Shown: positions 23,095-34,470 of the stretch, piece by piece
Layout of the letters: each line of letters opens with the position of its first letter
How positions within the stretch are numbered: the first letter of the stretch is position 1
Assembly: GCA_032622095.1 (NCBI GenBank)
Contig: CP136068.1
Span: forward strand, 7,975,314 to 8,039,313
Direction: 5' to 3'
Length of the DNA stretch: 64,000 nt
Source of the DNA: Siphonodentalium dalli
Lineage: Eukaryota > Mollusca > Scaphopoda > Gadilida > Siphonodentaliidae
The notes under the pieces: generated by a model
The model's input: only the letters and a program-made list of their open reading frames with translations
Told to the model about the DNA's origin: nothing
Database searches by the model: none
Program-made: the position numbers and the translations under genes

Positions 23095-24770
23095 CAATAA
23101 AGAGCGTTTCGTTTTAATTATCGTAACGTGGTAAAACAACACACAATTGGTTTATTGCTGTCGGATTTAATCAATTATAATCAAGTCATTCATTACCAAT
23201 ATGATATGTTCATTTTTCCTTGGTTATGAATCATGTAATTATTTGGGCAATATGGTGTTTATATATATTTCGGAATATTGCTTCCCCCACCCCAAAACAA
23301 TCTAGCCGACTGTCACTGATGGAAATTCACTACATCTATGCATCGTTATTGACCTATTAAATTAGCACTCTAGCGATGCGGTCTATTGAATATCCAGGTC
23401 ATAAATAGACCTCTATGTGGCAATTACGCATAACAATAGGGTTATAAACATCCAATCATATATATATAACACTTTTTGAAGGAGGGATAATAATCCGGTT
23501 TAATATGGAATCACATATTCAAGTGCTCTTTATTCGCAATACATCGTAATAGTGAACGCTCTTTATTGTGTCAAGGTAAAGGGACTCGACTTAGAACAGT
23601 TGTCATCGTGATTTGTTTTACTGATTACACCAATACAGGTCAATACATGTACACGAACTTCCGATATGCATGCTTTATATATCCTTCCAAGTCATAGCAA
23701 TTTCCGCTTTATTAAACTCTTTTTATTCGTACCATATTAGGAAAACTCTTAACATGGAACGCTCTTTATGGAGCCATGGTGAAGGAAATGGGGAATCGAC
23801 TAAGAATAGTTGTTATCGTGATGTATTCAACATACTCTCCACTTTAACTGCAATTGTATGTATTCGTAACCATGACTGACTTGTCAAATTAAACGCTCTT
23901 TATTTGGTATATGTAATCGGTTTCTGATGATTGCGCAACAGGTTTCCCACAGAAATCCCGCCAAATGGCACGTAAACGAACATCGTTTGGAAATGAATAC
24001 AGCATTAAACCTAACTGAGAGTCACTAGACCGACCACAGCCGAAAACACTGCATTTATATGGCAATGTTACGAATGAATGATTGTAAATACGGGACACTC
24101 GGGGCATATATACGGAAAATTAAAACAACATCGTGAACACGCGCCCGAATAGAGTTCACATGCCTGCTCATGTTTTTATAAGCTGTTACCTACCCCGCTC
24201 AATCGGCCTTCTATAGTTTTTTTGTCAAAACAATAACTTTCCAAACAGCGCTTAAGACAAATCACAAGTGAATATAACTCACCGCGCGATGACAATTAAC
24301 CATGTGTACACAATGCTATTGATATGCCCCGCAGTAATTCCATCACGCTCACGAGCTGATGTCTATTCCGGATTTTCCATCGTCATATAGGTAGACACAA
24401 ATAACTCCGATTCCGTGTTTTTAATTAGTTTACCTCGCTTGACGTCATGCGAGGTTTTGCGACGGAGATAGCCGACAACCGGTGGCGGTATTATTTATTT
24501 ATTTCTCGGCTTAATTATTACGCGATTTTTATGGGACTTGGATTATTGTGATCACAATAGGGGTGGCTTTCCGATAGAGTTTGTTGTTTCATGAGCACTG
24601 TAATCCCTTAAACATCATGCTTACATAAAGACCTACTAAATTTTACCTAAACAAGAGTCTGATTGTGTTATAGAAGGCAGCATAATGCTACTGGCTAATC
24701 ACACACAAATGGTATAAACGCTCTTTATTATTTCCAAATAAGGAATTGAGCAACAAAGAACGCTCTTTAT
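23095..24770. repeat. scattered R1 octamer modules
   Basis: Exact octamers occur at 23099, 23557, 23760, 23894, 24719 and 24761. The last two are a clean 42-bp pair with the spacer CAAATAAGGAATTGAG, similar to copies B and C. A degenerate pair is at about 23715/23760 with the spacer ACCATATTAGGAAA. These are short or decayed copies; the THAP fragment ends in one of them. Confidence 0.55.
23889..24107 (-). pseudogene. THAP-type zinc finger fragment
   Basis: A 72-codon frame from a true ATG contains the first half of a THAP domain: YKCSVFGCGRSSDSQ (C19, C24), then YSFPNDVRLRAIWRDFCGKP with the conserved FP and Trp. THAP domains are DNA-binding modules found in transposases of the P-element type and in domesticated regulators. 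The distal Cys-x2-His pair and AVPTIF box are missing. The frame ends in an AAAGAGCG octamer of the R1 repeat, so the rest was either removed by that repeat or lies in another exon. No clear splice donor was seen. It is most likely a transposon-derived or decayed gene piece. Confidence 0.6.
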
Positions 24771-25359
24771 GTTTACCATCATAATATAAAGAAACACCAG
24801 GAAAGTAACTTTTTTATGCTTTGTTTACATAACAGTCGGCAAATTTACGACTATAACATAATGTTTATGAGATATTTCTCATTTGTATATTAACAAAGTC
24901 TGTCTATATTTGAATATTATTTCGTTTGTAGCGGTGGAAATATGTTCACATGATACCCACCAAGGCCTTCATACCTTTAAGGTATACTACAACTGTTTTT
25001 CTTTTCAATAGCAGAATACAGAATGCTATTAAGAAGTGACACAAAACACAGAACATTTGTTTTAATTATAAGTATTAAGAAGTGAGAGATATGTGAGTCA
25101 AGGAAACCAGTAACGAAAGGCAATATTAACATGATTTGTCAGAGAATAATTGTTTACGTTCCAATGAATATGTACTGGAAACAAACTGTCTGTACCAGAC
25201 TTTCATAAACACAAATTATGTATTAATGATCATTAATGGTGTAACGACATATTTCGTTCTTTAATGTCTCAAATGAAAGTGTCAATGACACTGTAGCTCA
25301 ACTTTGAGAAGAAGTTAAATTTGTGTGATGAGCAATGAATGGAAAGATTTAGAATTGAA

Positions 25360-26650
25360 TTTGGAAATCCAAGATGGCCGCTGGCAGCCATGTTTTTTTG
25401 TCGGAATGTCCCCAAAATGACTCATTCTCATCTACATTCCAATTTCAACAGCCATGAAAAAATTCATGATGATCAGACTAAAGGTACGACCTGTAGCCCG
25501 TGCTAAATGATTTAGTCATACAAAGAGTAAAATCCAAGATGGCTGCTGGCAGCCATGTTTTTTGGCCGAATGACCCCAAAATGACTCGTTCCCATCTACA
25601 TGTCATTATTAACATTCTTGACAAATTTTATGATGATCAGACTAAAAGTACGACCTGTAGCCTGTGATAAAGAATTTAGTCATACAAAGATTAAAATCCA
25701 AGATGGCTGCTGGCGGCCATGTTTTTGGGTCAAATGATCCCAAAATGACTCGTTCCCATCTACATGTCATTATTAACATTCTTGACAAATTTTATGATGA
25801 TCAGACTGAAAGTACGACCTGTAGCCCGTGCTAAAGAATTTAGTCATACAAAGAGTAAAATCCAAGATGGCTGCTGGCGGCCATGTTTTTGGGTCAAATC
25901 ATCCCAAAATGACTCGTTCCCATCTGCATGTCATTATTAACATTCTTGACAATTTTTATGATGATCAGACTGAAAGTACGACCTGTAGCCCGTGCTAAAG
26001 AATTTAGTCATACAAAGAGTAAAATCCAAGATGGCTGCTGGCGGCCATGTTTTTTGGCCGAATAACCCCAAAATTACTCGTTCCCATCTACATGTCAATA
26101 TTATCATCCATGACAAATTTCATGATGATCAGACAAACAGTACGACCTGTGGCCCGTGCTAATGGATTAAATTTTGAAATCCAAGATGGCCACTGGCGGC
26201 CATGTTTTTTGTCCGAATGACCCCAAAATGACTCGTTCCCATCTACATTCCAATTTTAACAGCCATGACAAATTTTATGATGATCAGACTAAAGTTAAGA
26301 CCTGTAGCCCGTGCTAAAGATTTAGTCATATAAAGACTAAAATCCAAAATGGCTGCTGCGGCCATGTTTTTTGGCCGAATGACCCCAAAAGGACTCGTTC
26401 CCATCTACATGTCATTATTAACATTCTTGACAAATTTCATGATGATCAGACAAACATTACGAACTGTAGCCCGTGCTAATGGATTGAATTTTGAAATCCA
26501 AGATGGCCACTGGCGGCCATGTTTTTTTTCCGAATGATCCCAAAATTAATAATCTGGTCTAAATGTTGATGTCAACAGCTATGACAAATTTCATAATGAT
26601 CCGACCAAAGGTACGACCTGTAGCCTGCATTGTTGACGCCTTACGTACAC
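25360..26650 (+). repeat. ~160-bp tandem array, eight units
   Basis: Units are marked by CCAAGATGGC at 25371, 25536, 25700, 25864, 26028, 26183, 26346 (AAAATGG variant) and 26500, at intervals of 154-165 bases. Each unit has a small palindrome AAGATGGCxGCTGGCxGCCATG, then CCCCAAAATGACTCGTTCCC, a TGACAAATTTTATGATGATC segment and TACGACCTGTAGCCCGTGCT. The AAGATGGC core matches the known YY1 site on both strands of the palindrome. Middle units are most alike and edge units most diverged. Confidence 0.92.
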
Positions 26651-26696
26651 ACATACACACGGACGACAAAGCCATGGCAATAGCTCAAACTTTACA

Positions 26697-27210
26697 ATTT
26701 AACGACATTTTCGGTCTTTAACAGTTTAATAGGGGCCCCCGGTGGTCCAGTCGGTAGAGTGCCAGGTTCATTACGTCGTCCCAGGCCGTCCAGCGCTGAC
26801 GAAGCTGGTTCTAACCCCACCATAGGGAGGGTGACCGGAATCGTGTATCTGGGCAAGTTTGTCAATTGCTTTCCGGGGGTCCATGGTTTCTACACGCAGT
26901 GGAACAACTTCCCGGTGAAATTGAGCCTCTGCGTGGTCTTTCCTCCACCCGTAAAATTGACAACGTCGTGTGTGGCCTAGCGGCTAGAATGACGATAAAC
27001 CCTAATAAACAACAGCAACAACAATTAATAGTTTAATGACATTTTTCGGTCTTTATAATATCTCAAGATATAGGCGGTATTTGGATCTCTAGTTTAACGA
27101 CATTTTTCGGTCTTTATAGTTTAACGACATTTTTCGGTCTTTAATATCTCAAGATAGAGGGGCCCTTAGGGGGTATTTGGATCTCTAGTTTAACGACATT
27201 TTTCGGTCTT
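26697..27210 (+). repeat. short motif array around the SINE
   Basis: TTTAACGACATTTTTCGGTC occurs five times (about 26698, 27032, 27091, 27119, 27188), twice with ATATCTCAAGATA and GGTATTTGGATCTCTAG between. The SINE at 26732-27029 inserted within it. Confidence 0.75.
26732..27029 (+). mobile_element. tRNA-derived SINE
   Basis: The head has an A box (TGGTCCAGTCGG, 26743-26754) and, 53 bases further, a B box (GGTTCTAACCC, 26807-26817), the internal promoter of RNA polymerase III. A tRNA-unrelated body follows (about 26835-26990). The end is AATAAACAACAGCAACAACA. An 8-bp direct repeat AGTTTAAT flanks it (26723-26730 and 27030-27037), as expected for retroposition. It has inserted into an array of a short TTTAACGACATTTTTCGG motif. 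Confidence 0.7.
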
Positions 27211-27949
27211 TGATAGCAAAATGGAAGAAGTACATATTTGGAAGATGTGGTGGCCCTAAAAAGGAAAGTTGTTTGGTGGTCTTGAAATGCAGTTTTTCTT
27301 AACAGTCTTCCTTGATTAAAGTGATGTGAAACACTCCGGCAGACACCGGGCAGAGTGATCAAATAAATAGAAATTAAGAATAATCTTTCTCAAAGTAGTT
27401 ATTTGTTACGAATATTAATCCAAATGGATGTTACACAACGTCATTCTTATATATTAGTTAAATGCAATGACTCTCGATGGCAAAATGATTTTTGTTTAAT
27501 TACAGCCGATAGTTGCGCCCCGAATCGAGATGTAAATATTTACAATTTGGAGTAGTTCAGACGATGTTCTATATGAAGTGGTGTGGTAGATCTTTTTGGA
27601 AATTTTCAGTGATGTTAGTAGAATGATAACATTCCCCACGTTGGAAAAGTGCCTGAGCACTAACTTATCAATTTCTCGCTCCCGACAAATTCCATAATAT
27701 GTCTTTAAACATATATATAAATCTCCGAAAAAAAAAATTCTAAAGCATTAAACGATTTGCTATATTTCCACTAGGGCATATATTTCATCTGATTTTGCGA
27801 GAATCCATATATACTTTTTCATGAGAATCCAGGGTAATTTGCGAGAATCTAGATTTGGATTCTCGCCGAAATATAAGTCCAGATTTCACTCTGAAGTGTG
27901 CCTAAATGGCATAAATTGTACCTTGGTTCCCATGTTCGCTATAAACTAG

Positions 27950-28890
27950 CTTGAAATTCGCAAACCAATGAAATTTTTTTCTTCAGAAAATTTACATTTT
28001 TATGATTCGCGACATAAATTGTCACCAATAAAAACAAATTTGATTCATCGTGGAAGTTAGTCGGTGACTATAAATAATGTCACCATTCAACTGAATGTTG
28101 TTGAATTCTATTGAGATGTGGAGCAGACAATATATTGGGAGGCTCGGAAGCTCCATAGCATGAGGCCCCCACCCCCCTTTTTCGTATGCCGTATTCCATG
28201 CCCTGTTATGAGGTACGCGGTATTTCCGGCCCCTCTGTTAGGAGGTATTCGGTATTCCAAAAATACCGGTATTCGTACGCCGACCTTCCAAAAAATGAAG
28301 TTTTCATATATTATTATGTATTCCATATGGTATTCCGTATTCCAACTTCTGTGTTAAGTGGTATTCCGTCTTCCATGGGGGTGGGGGTGGCCTCTGCTCC
28401 TCAATCCTTACCAGATGTCAGTAAAAGTTTCCCATTTCATTATTTCAGTTCTTTAGCAATCTTAATCATTATATGTAATGGCCTGACCATGCTCAATACT
28501 AGCTTGAAATTGGCGAAACAATGAATTTTTTTTCTTCAGAAAATTAACATTTTTATGACTCGCGACATAATTGTCATCAATAAAAACAAATTTTATTCAT
28601 CGTGGAAGTTAGTCGGTGACTATAAATAATGTCACCATTCAACTGAATGTTGTTGAGCATATTTCAACCAATTTTGGAAGTTTAAATGAATATTTTCTTC
28701 ACACTCAAAGTCAATTGACAAATTTCAGGATTTTAGCCTGCTTCGTTGGGACCAAATATTTGTTGTGCACACTGAAGGAACGTCTACCATCACTCGATAG
28801 GCCAGATTATGCCCTGACCATGCTATAAAGTATTAAACTAGCTTGAAATTGGCAAAACTATGAATTTTTTTGGTTGAACAAATTTACATG
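27950..28890 (+). repeat. internal direct repeats within the duplicated unit
   Basis: A ~160-base block from CTAGCTTGAAATT through ACATTTTTATGA, ATTCATCGTGGAAGTTAG and CACCATTCAACTGAATGTTG occurs at about 27945-28110 and 28500-28656, with a third partial copy at 28837. Between the first two lies a segment with many GGTATTCCGTATTCC-like words. The same pattern is repeated in unit 2 at +2440. Confidence 0.75.
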
Positions 28891-29880
28891 GGAATCTCCA
28901 TAGAAAACGGTTATATTTCGATAAAAACGAAAGTAATGCGAAATGAAAGTCGGCACTGGCCAGAATTGTGCAGAATAACATATGAGTCAAGTTATATGCG
29001 AATATTTGACCTCATTCGATTAAATAGTCTCGTATTTAAGGAATCAATGCCAATGGCGCTCGGACATGTGGAATTTTTTTCCGTCGCACTCGCAGACTGT
29101 AAGGCGGAATTGTGAAATGTAAATACGCATTACCTTTTGTGAGAATAACACAAGCGCAGACTTTATCAAAGTAATGCAATACACAACAACAAATAGGATA
29201 AAACGGATATAAACACGGTATAAGTGAGAATAAACGTGGAAACAGTTGACAACATTTGTTCGGTTATTCGGCAAAACCGAAGGTATAGATTTATGGTCAC
29301 TAACAAGAAATTCAATTAATTGAGGAAAAACACCCACTGTCCTGAGTGGTATTGATAAGCTGTTGGGGGGGGGGGGAGAGATATTAATTGTGCTAAAGTG
29401 CAATGGGAAGTAATTGCGGTTAAGGGTAATAAGAAATGTCTTATTGCATTCTCATTGGGCTTAATCATAATTAGAGATTCCTTAAGTTATTGCGGTTAAT
29501 CGAAATTGTCTATTAAATGTCAATTTTGATTCCCATAGAGATCATCAATGATGTCTATGCGCAGGGTCGACGTGCCAATCTTCTCTATTTGGATTCCAAT
29601 TGTTGGCTCATTAAATATGCACACATGCTTAAGATACAGTCGTGCACGAAGCGAGCTCCCGTAAGTCGGGTTTTGGATCCCATGCAGTTAATGAAAATAT
29701 CATTGAAATAATCAGTTTCCCCCAATAAACAACCATATATTCAATAAACATGTTTTGGAGCAGAATTAGGCAGTCCATATTGGACGCCATCATGGAATTT
29801 ATTTTTGTTTTGTTTAATTTTCACACATATTTATTAGTTATGTGGATGGAGTTCTCATTAAACCTCACATCCTTATATTG

Positions 29881-30280
29881 GTTACAGTAATGCCCAAAGT
29901 AATTGACCACTTAACCACATCAGAATTATTGGTAATTTTTCAGCATTTAAAATCCTGACAAATTACCCATTATTCAGCTGTGGTCAATTACTTTGTACAT
30001 TACTGTATGAGGATTGAGTTATCATTACACCTCAAATCCTTATATTGGTTACAGTAATGCCCAAAGTAATTGACCACTTAACCACAGCAGAATTATGGGT
30101 ATTTTTTCAGCATTTAAAATCCTGACAAATTACCAATAATTATGCTGTGGTTAAGTGGTCGATTACTTTGGACATTACTGTATGAGGATTGAGTTATTAT
30201 TACACCTCAAATCCTTATATTGGTTACAGTAATGCCCAAAGTAATTGACCACTTAACCACAGCAGAATTATGGGTAATTT
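29881..30280. repeat. tandem hairpin MITEs in unit 1
   Basis: Three copies of CAGTAATGCCCAAAGTAATT start at about 29887, 30052 and 30227, each with a flanking CCTCAAATCCTTATATTGG. The first two are complete hairpins of about 120-125 bases; the third is cut by the duplication junction. It shows that the MITE and its flank were amplified together. Confidence 0.75.
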
Positions 30281-32717
30281 GCGAGAATCTAGATTTGGAT
30301 TCTCGCCGAAATATAAGCGCAGATTTCACTCTGAAGTGTGCCTAAATGGCATAAATTGTACCTTGGTTCCCATGTTCGCTATAAACTAGCTTGAAATTCG
30401 CAAACCAATGAATTTTTTTTCTTCAGAAAATTTACATTTTTATGATTCGCGACATAAATTGTCACCAATAAAAACAAATTTGATTCATCGTGGAAGTTAG
30501 TCGGTGACTATAAATAATGTCACCATTCAACTGAATGTTGTTGAATTCTATTGAGATGTGGAGCAGACAATATATTGGGAGGCTCGGAAGCTCCATAGCA
30601 TGAGGCCCCCACCCCCCTTTTTCGTATGCCGTATTCCATGCCCTGTTATGAGGTACGCGGTATTTCCGGCCCCTCTGTTAGGAGGTATTCGGTATTCCAA
30701 AAATACCGGTATTCGTACGCCGACCTTCCAAAAAATGAAGTTTTCATATATTTTTATGTATTCCATATGGTATTCCGTATTCCAACTTCTGTGTTAAGTG
30801 GTATTCCGTCTTCCATGGGGGTGGGGGTGGCCTCTGCTCCTCAATCCTTACCAGATGTCAGTAAAAGTTTCCCATTTCATTATTTCAGTTCTTTAGCAAT
30901 CTTAATCATTATATGTAATGGCCTGACCATGCTCAATACTAGCTTGAAATTGGCGAAACAATGAATTTTTTTTCTTCAGAAAATTAACATTTTTATGACT
31001 CGCGACATAATTGTCATCAATAAAAACAAATTTTATTCATCGTGGAAGTTAGTCGGTGACTATAAATAATGTCACCATTCAACTGAATGTTGTTGAGCAT
31101 ATTTCAACCAATTTTGGAAGTTTAAATGAATATTTTCTTCACACTCAAAGTCAATTGACAAATTTCAGGATTTTAGCCTGCTTCGTTGGGACCAAATATT
31201 TGTTGTGCACACTGAAGGAACGTCTACCATCACTCGATAGGCCAGATTATGCCCTGACCATGCTATAAAGTATTAAACTAGCTTGAAATTGGCAAAACTA
31301 TGAATTTGTTTGGTTGAACAAATTTACATGGGAATCTCCATAGAAAACGGTTATATTTCGATAAAAACGAAAGTAATGCGAAATGAAAGTCGGCACTGGC
31401 CAGAATTGTGCAGAATAACATATGAGTCAAGTTATATGCGAATATTTGACCTCATTCGATTAAATAGTCTCGTATTTAAGGAATCAATGCCAATGGCGCT
31501 CGGACATGTGGAAATTTTTTCCGTCGCACTCGCAGACTGTAAGGCGGAATTGTGAAATGTAAATACGCATTACCTTTTGTGAGAATAACACAAGCGCAGA
31601 CTTTATCAAAGTAATGCAATACACAACAACAAATAGGATAAAACGGATATAAACACGGTATAAGTGAGAATAAACGTGGAAACAGTTGACAACATTTGTT
31701 CGGTTATTCGGCAAAACCGAAGGTATAGATTTATGGTCACTAACAAGAAATTCAATTAATTGAGGAAAAACACCCACTGTCCTGAGTGGTATTGATAAGC
31801 TGTTGGGGGGGGGAGAGATATTAATTGTGCTAAAGTGCAATGGGAAGTAATTGCGGTTAAGGGTAATAAGAAATGTCTTATTGCATTCTCATTGGGCTTA
31901 ATCATAATTAGAGATTCCTTAAGTTATTGCGGTTAATCGAAATTGTCTATTAAATGTCAATTTTGATTCCCATAGAGATCATCAATGATGTCTATGCGCA
32001 GGGTCGACGTGCCAATCTTCTCTATTTGGATTCCAATTGTTGGCTCATTAAATATGCACACATGCTTAAGATACAGTCGTGCACGAAGCGAGCTCCCGTA
32101 AGTCGGGTTTTGGATCCCATGCAGTTAATGAAAATATCATTGAAATAATCAGTTTCCCCCAATAAACAACCATATATTCAATAAACATGTTTTGGAGCAG
32201 AATTAGGCAGTCCATATTGGACGCCATCATGGAATTTATTTTTGTTTTGTTTAATTTTCACACATATTTATTAGTTATGTGGATGGAGTTCTCATTAAAC
32301 CTCACATCCTTATATTGGTTACAGTAATGCCCAAAGTAATTGACCACTTAACCACATCAGAATTATTGGTAATTTTTCAGCATTTAAAATCCTGACAAAT
32401 TACCCATTATTCAGCTGTGGTCAATTACTTTGTACATTACTGTATGAGGATTGAGTTATCATTACACCTCAAATCCTTATATTGGTTACAGTAATGCCCA
32501 AAGTAATTGACCACTTAACCACAGCAGAATTATGGGTATTTTTTCAGCATTTAAAATCCTGACAAATTACCAATAATTATGCTGTGGTTAAGTGGTCGAT
32601 TACTTTGGACATTACTGTATGAGGATTGAGTTATTATTACACCTCAAATCCTTATATTGGTTACAGTAATGCCCAAAGTAATTGACCACTTAACCACAGC
32701 AGAATTATGGGTAATTT
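30281..32717 (+). repeat. 2.44-kb tandem duplication, unit 2
   Basis: This is the second head-to-tail copy, 3 bases shorter through a G-run change (31805-31813). After 32717 the sequence continues into the rest of a hairpin MITE that unit 1 lacks, so unit 2's right junction shows the ancestral arrangement. Confidence 0.93.
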
Positions 32718-32797
32718 TTCAGGATTTAAAATCATGAAAAAATACCCATTATTTTGCTGTGGTTAAGTGATCAATTACTTTGGACATTACTGTATGT
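32319..32797. repeat. tandem hairpin MITEs in unit 2 and beyond
   Basis: The same three-copy array as in unit 1, but the third hairpin (32670-32797) is complete here, ending GGACATTACTGTATG. TA sits at the outer ends of the hairpins. Confidence 0.75.
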
Positions 32798-33089
32798 AGA
32801 TGGAGTTAAACCTCACATCAGTGTGTTGGGGATTTGGACCTTGACTTGGGACCTTTTGTTTTTAATGCGACAAATGCGCGTACACCTTATACACAAATTT
32901 CTTATGTAACCAGAGTTTTTCTTGGATAAGATGAGTTTGAAGCCTGCTTACATTTCAAAATGTTGTCAGTTTTATATTGTCTGCAGCGGAACTCAACGCG
33001 TTGAAGCAAAAGTTAGAAAAGATAAAATGTGTACGTAATGAGACTATAATACAACTGAAAAAATAAACTGAGGGAGGGGTGGGCGATAC

Positions 33090-34010
33090 AGGGAACTAAG
33101 GGTTGAACCGATATAAATTTGTAGAGCGATAACGACCGATGTTGACATAATATGCATCTGAACTCTACTGTTGCAACATGGCTATAAAATAGGGGGGTGT
33201 CAGAATCTTAGTCTGACATCTCTATATAGTGCCAGAATAGTCATCTATAAGATGTTGGGTTAAATTGGTTATATGGACTCGGAGAAAAAGTGGTTTGTAC
33301 CGAGTCTGAAATTATCTATCTCTATAGATGGCACCAGGATTATATAGATAGGAATAGCAATTGATATACGTATACAGTATACTATAGTAATACCATAGAC
33401 ATATAAGTACAAATATCACGTGATAAAATATTACGTTACGTGAATATACCGATGAAAGAAATAAATAAATTGGACCGGGATTAGAGGTTGGGTTGGTTAT
33501 ATGTGGATAATTGGATATGGAATTCATACCGATGAAACGATACAAATTAGTGGAGCGATAATGACCAATGTTGACACTTACTGCTATACTTAAAGTAATT
33601 GACCACCAGCAACGTGGTGTCACCCCGTTAATACTGCGGTACTATACCGCGGTATCCTCCAATACCGCGGTACTGATACCGCTTGTTAACGTATGTGGGA
33701 GTAAATACCTCCCCTCAAAGTGTTCCATGAAAATCACTGCGGTATTCAAAAAAATTAATGCGGTGCCCGCTAAAAGACCGCGGTATCATCGCCCAATACC
33801 GTAATTCCACTGCCATGACCGCCTCGATACAGCTACCGTTTATTACCGGTATCACCGTGGTCATGACCGGGGTATCACCCCGTTTTTCTGGTCAATTACT
33901 TTGAGAATAGCGGTAGTCAGGCTACGCGCGGGAGAAAATAGGGGTTGATACGATAGACCAAAATAAATTTGTCCGGTGATAATGACCAATGTTGACCTAT
34001 AAAGTAACGC
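33090..34010 (+). repeat. three-copy ~420-bp repeat around a CCGCGG MITE
   Basis: GCGATAATGACCAATGTTGAC-like segments, preceded by GATACAAATT-like words, recur at about 33125, 33553 and 33975. The MITE at 33592-33903 lies between the second and third. Confidence 0.5.
33592..33903. mobile_element. MITE with repeated ATACCGCGGTAT palindromes
   Basis: Terminal inverted repeats AAAGTAATTGACC enclose 312 bases with many short palindromes built on TACCGCGGTA, ATACCGG and GGTATCACCCCG. The ends equal the inner part of the CAGTAATGCCC family, which suggests shared transposase recognition. No coding. Confidence 0.65.
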
Positions 34011-34124
34011 GACTATACTGTCGCATAATTATCAGGTGTAACCGGTCAAATATGAACTCTAGTGACCAATATAGAACAGGTCAGAAAACATTCGCAGGGC
34101 CCTAATTGGCCTAAAATTTATTTA

Positions 34125-34470
34125 ACTCTCCATTTGCCATTATTGGCATTAAAATTGATTTATGTCGATAAAACTGTCATTTTTCAAAATTTTAAGCTGA
34201 GACTTGGAGTGTGTTGGTGGGATAGCTACATATTCGTAAAATGACAGAGTACAGCACGCAATTATGTTTTAGATGGAAGAAATGAATTTTTTTCAATGAT
34301 AAAATTTAACATGGAATTTACCATTAACATAGATTTATGTCGATAAAACTGTCATTTTTCAAACTTTTAGGCTGAGACTTGGTGTATGTGCGTGTGATAC
34401 ATATATGTTCCTAAAATGACCGAGTCCAGCGCGTAATTATGTTTTAGATGGAAGAAATTGAATTTGACAT
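34125..34470 (+). repeat. two-copy ~180-bp direct repeat
   Basis: ATTTATGTCGATAAAACTGT through GCTGAGACTTGG and AATTATGTTTTAGATGGAAG appears twice, starting about 34157 and 34331. Copies are about 85-90% alike by eye. Confidence 0.75.

Larger units (their letters stand above)
27841..30280 (+). repeat. 2.44-kb tandem duplication, unit 1
   Basis: From GCGAGAATCTAGATTTGG to the third copy of a CAGTAATGCCC hairpin, this segment is repeated head-to-tail directly after itself. Both breakpoints fall in GGGTAATTT (27832-27840, 30272-30280, 32709-32717). Only about ten differences were noticed by eye, one being a 12-base versus 9-base G run. The unit has no recognisable gene; its open frames (28186-28524, 29044-29403) are duplicated but show no domains. 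Confidence 0.93.

Noticed and set aside
26743-26817. A functional tRNA gene
   Set aside because: A and B boxes are present, but cloverleaf arms and acceptor ends are not; it is the SINE head.
29044-29403. A ~119-codon frame present in both tandem units (also 31484-31840)
   Set aside because: Duplication alone explains its conservation; the G-run change alters it and no domain is visible.
27841-30280. LTR retrotransposon with the 2.44-kb units as LTRs
   Set aside because: The units are directly adjacent with no interior, no TG...CA ends and no primer-binding site.
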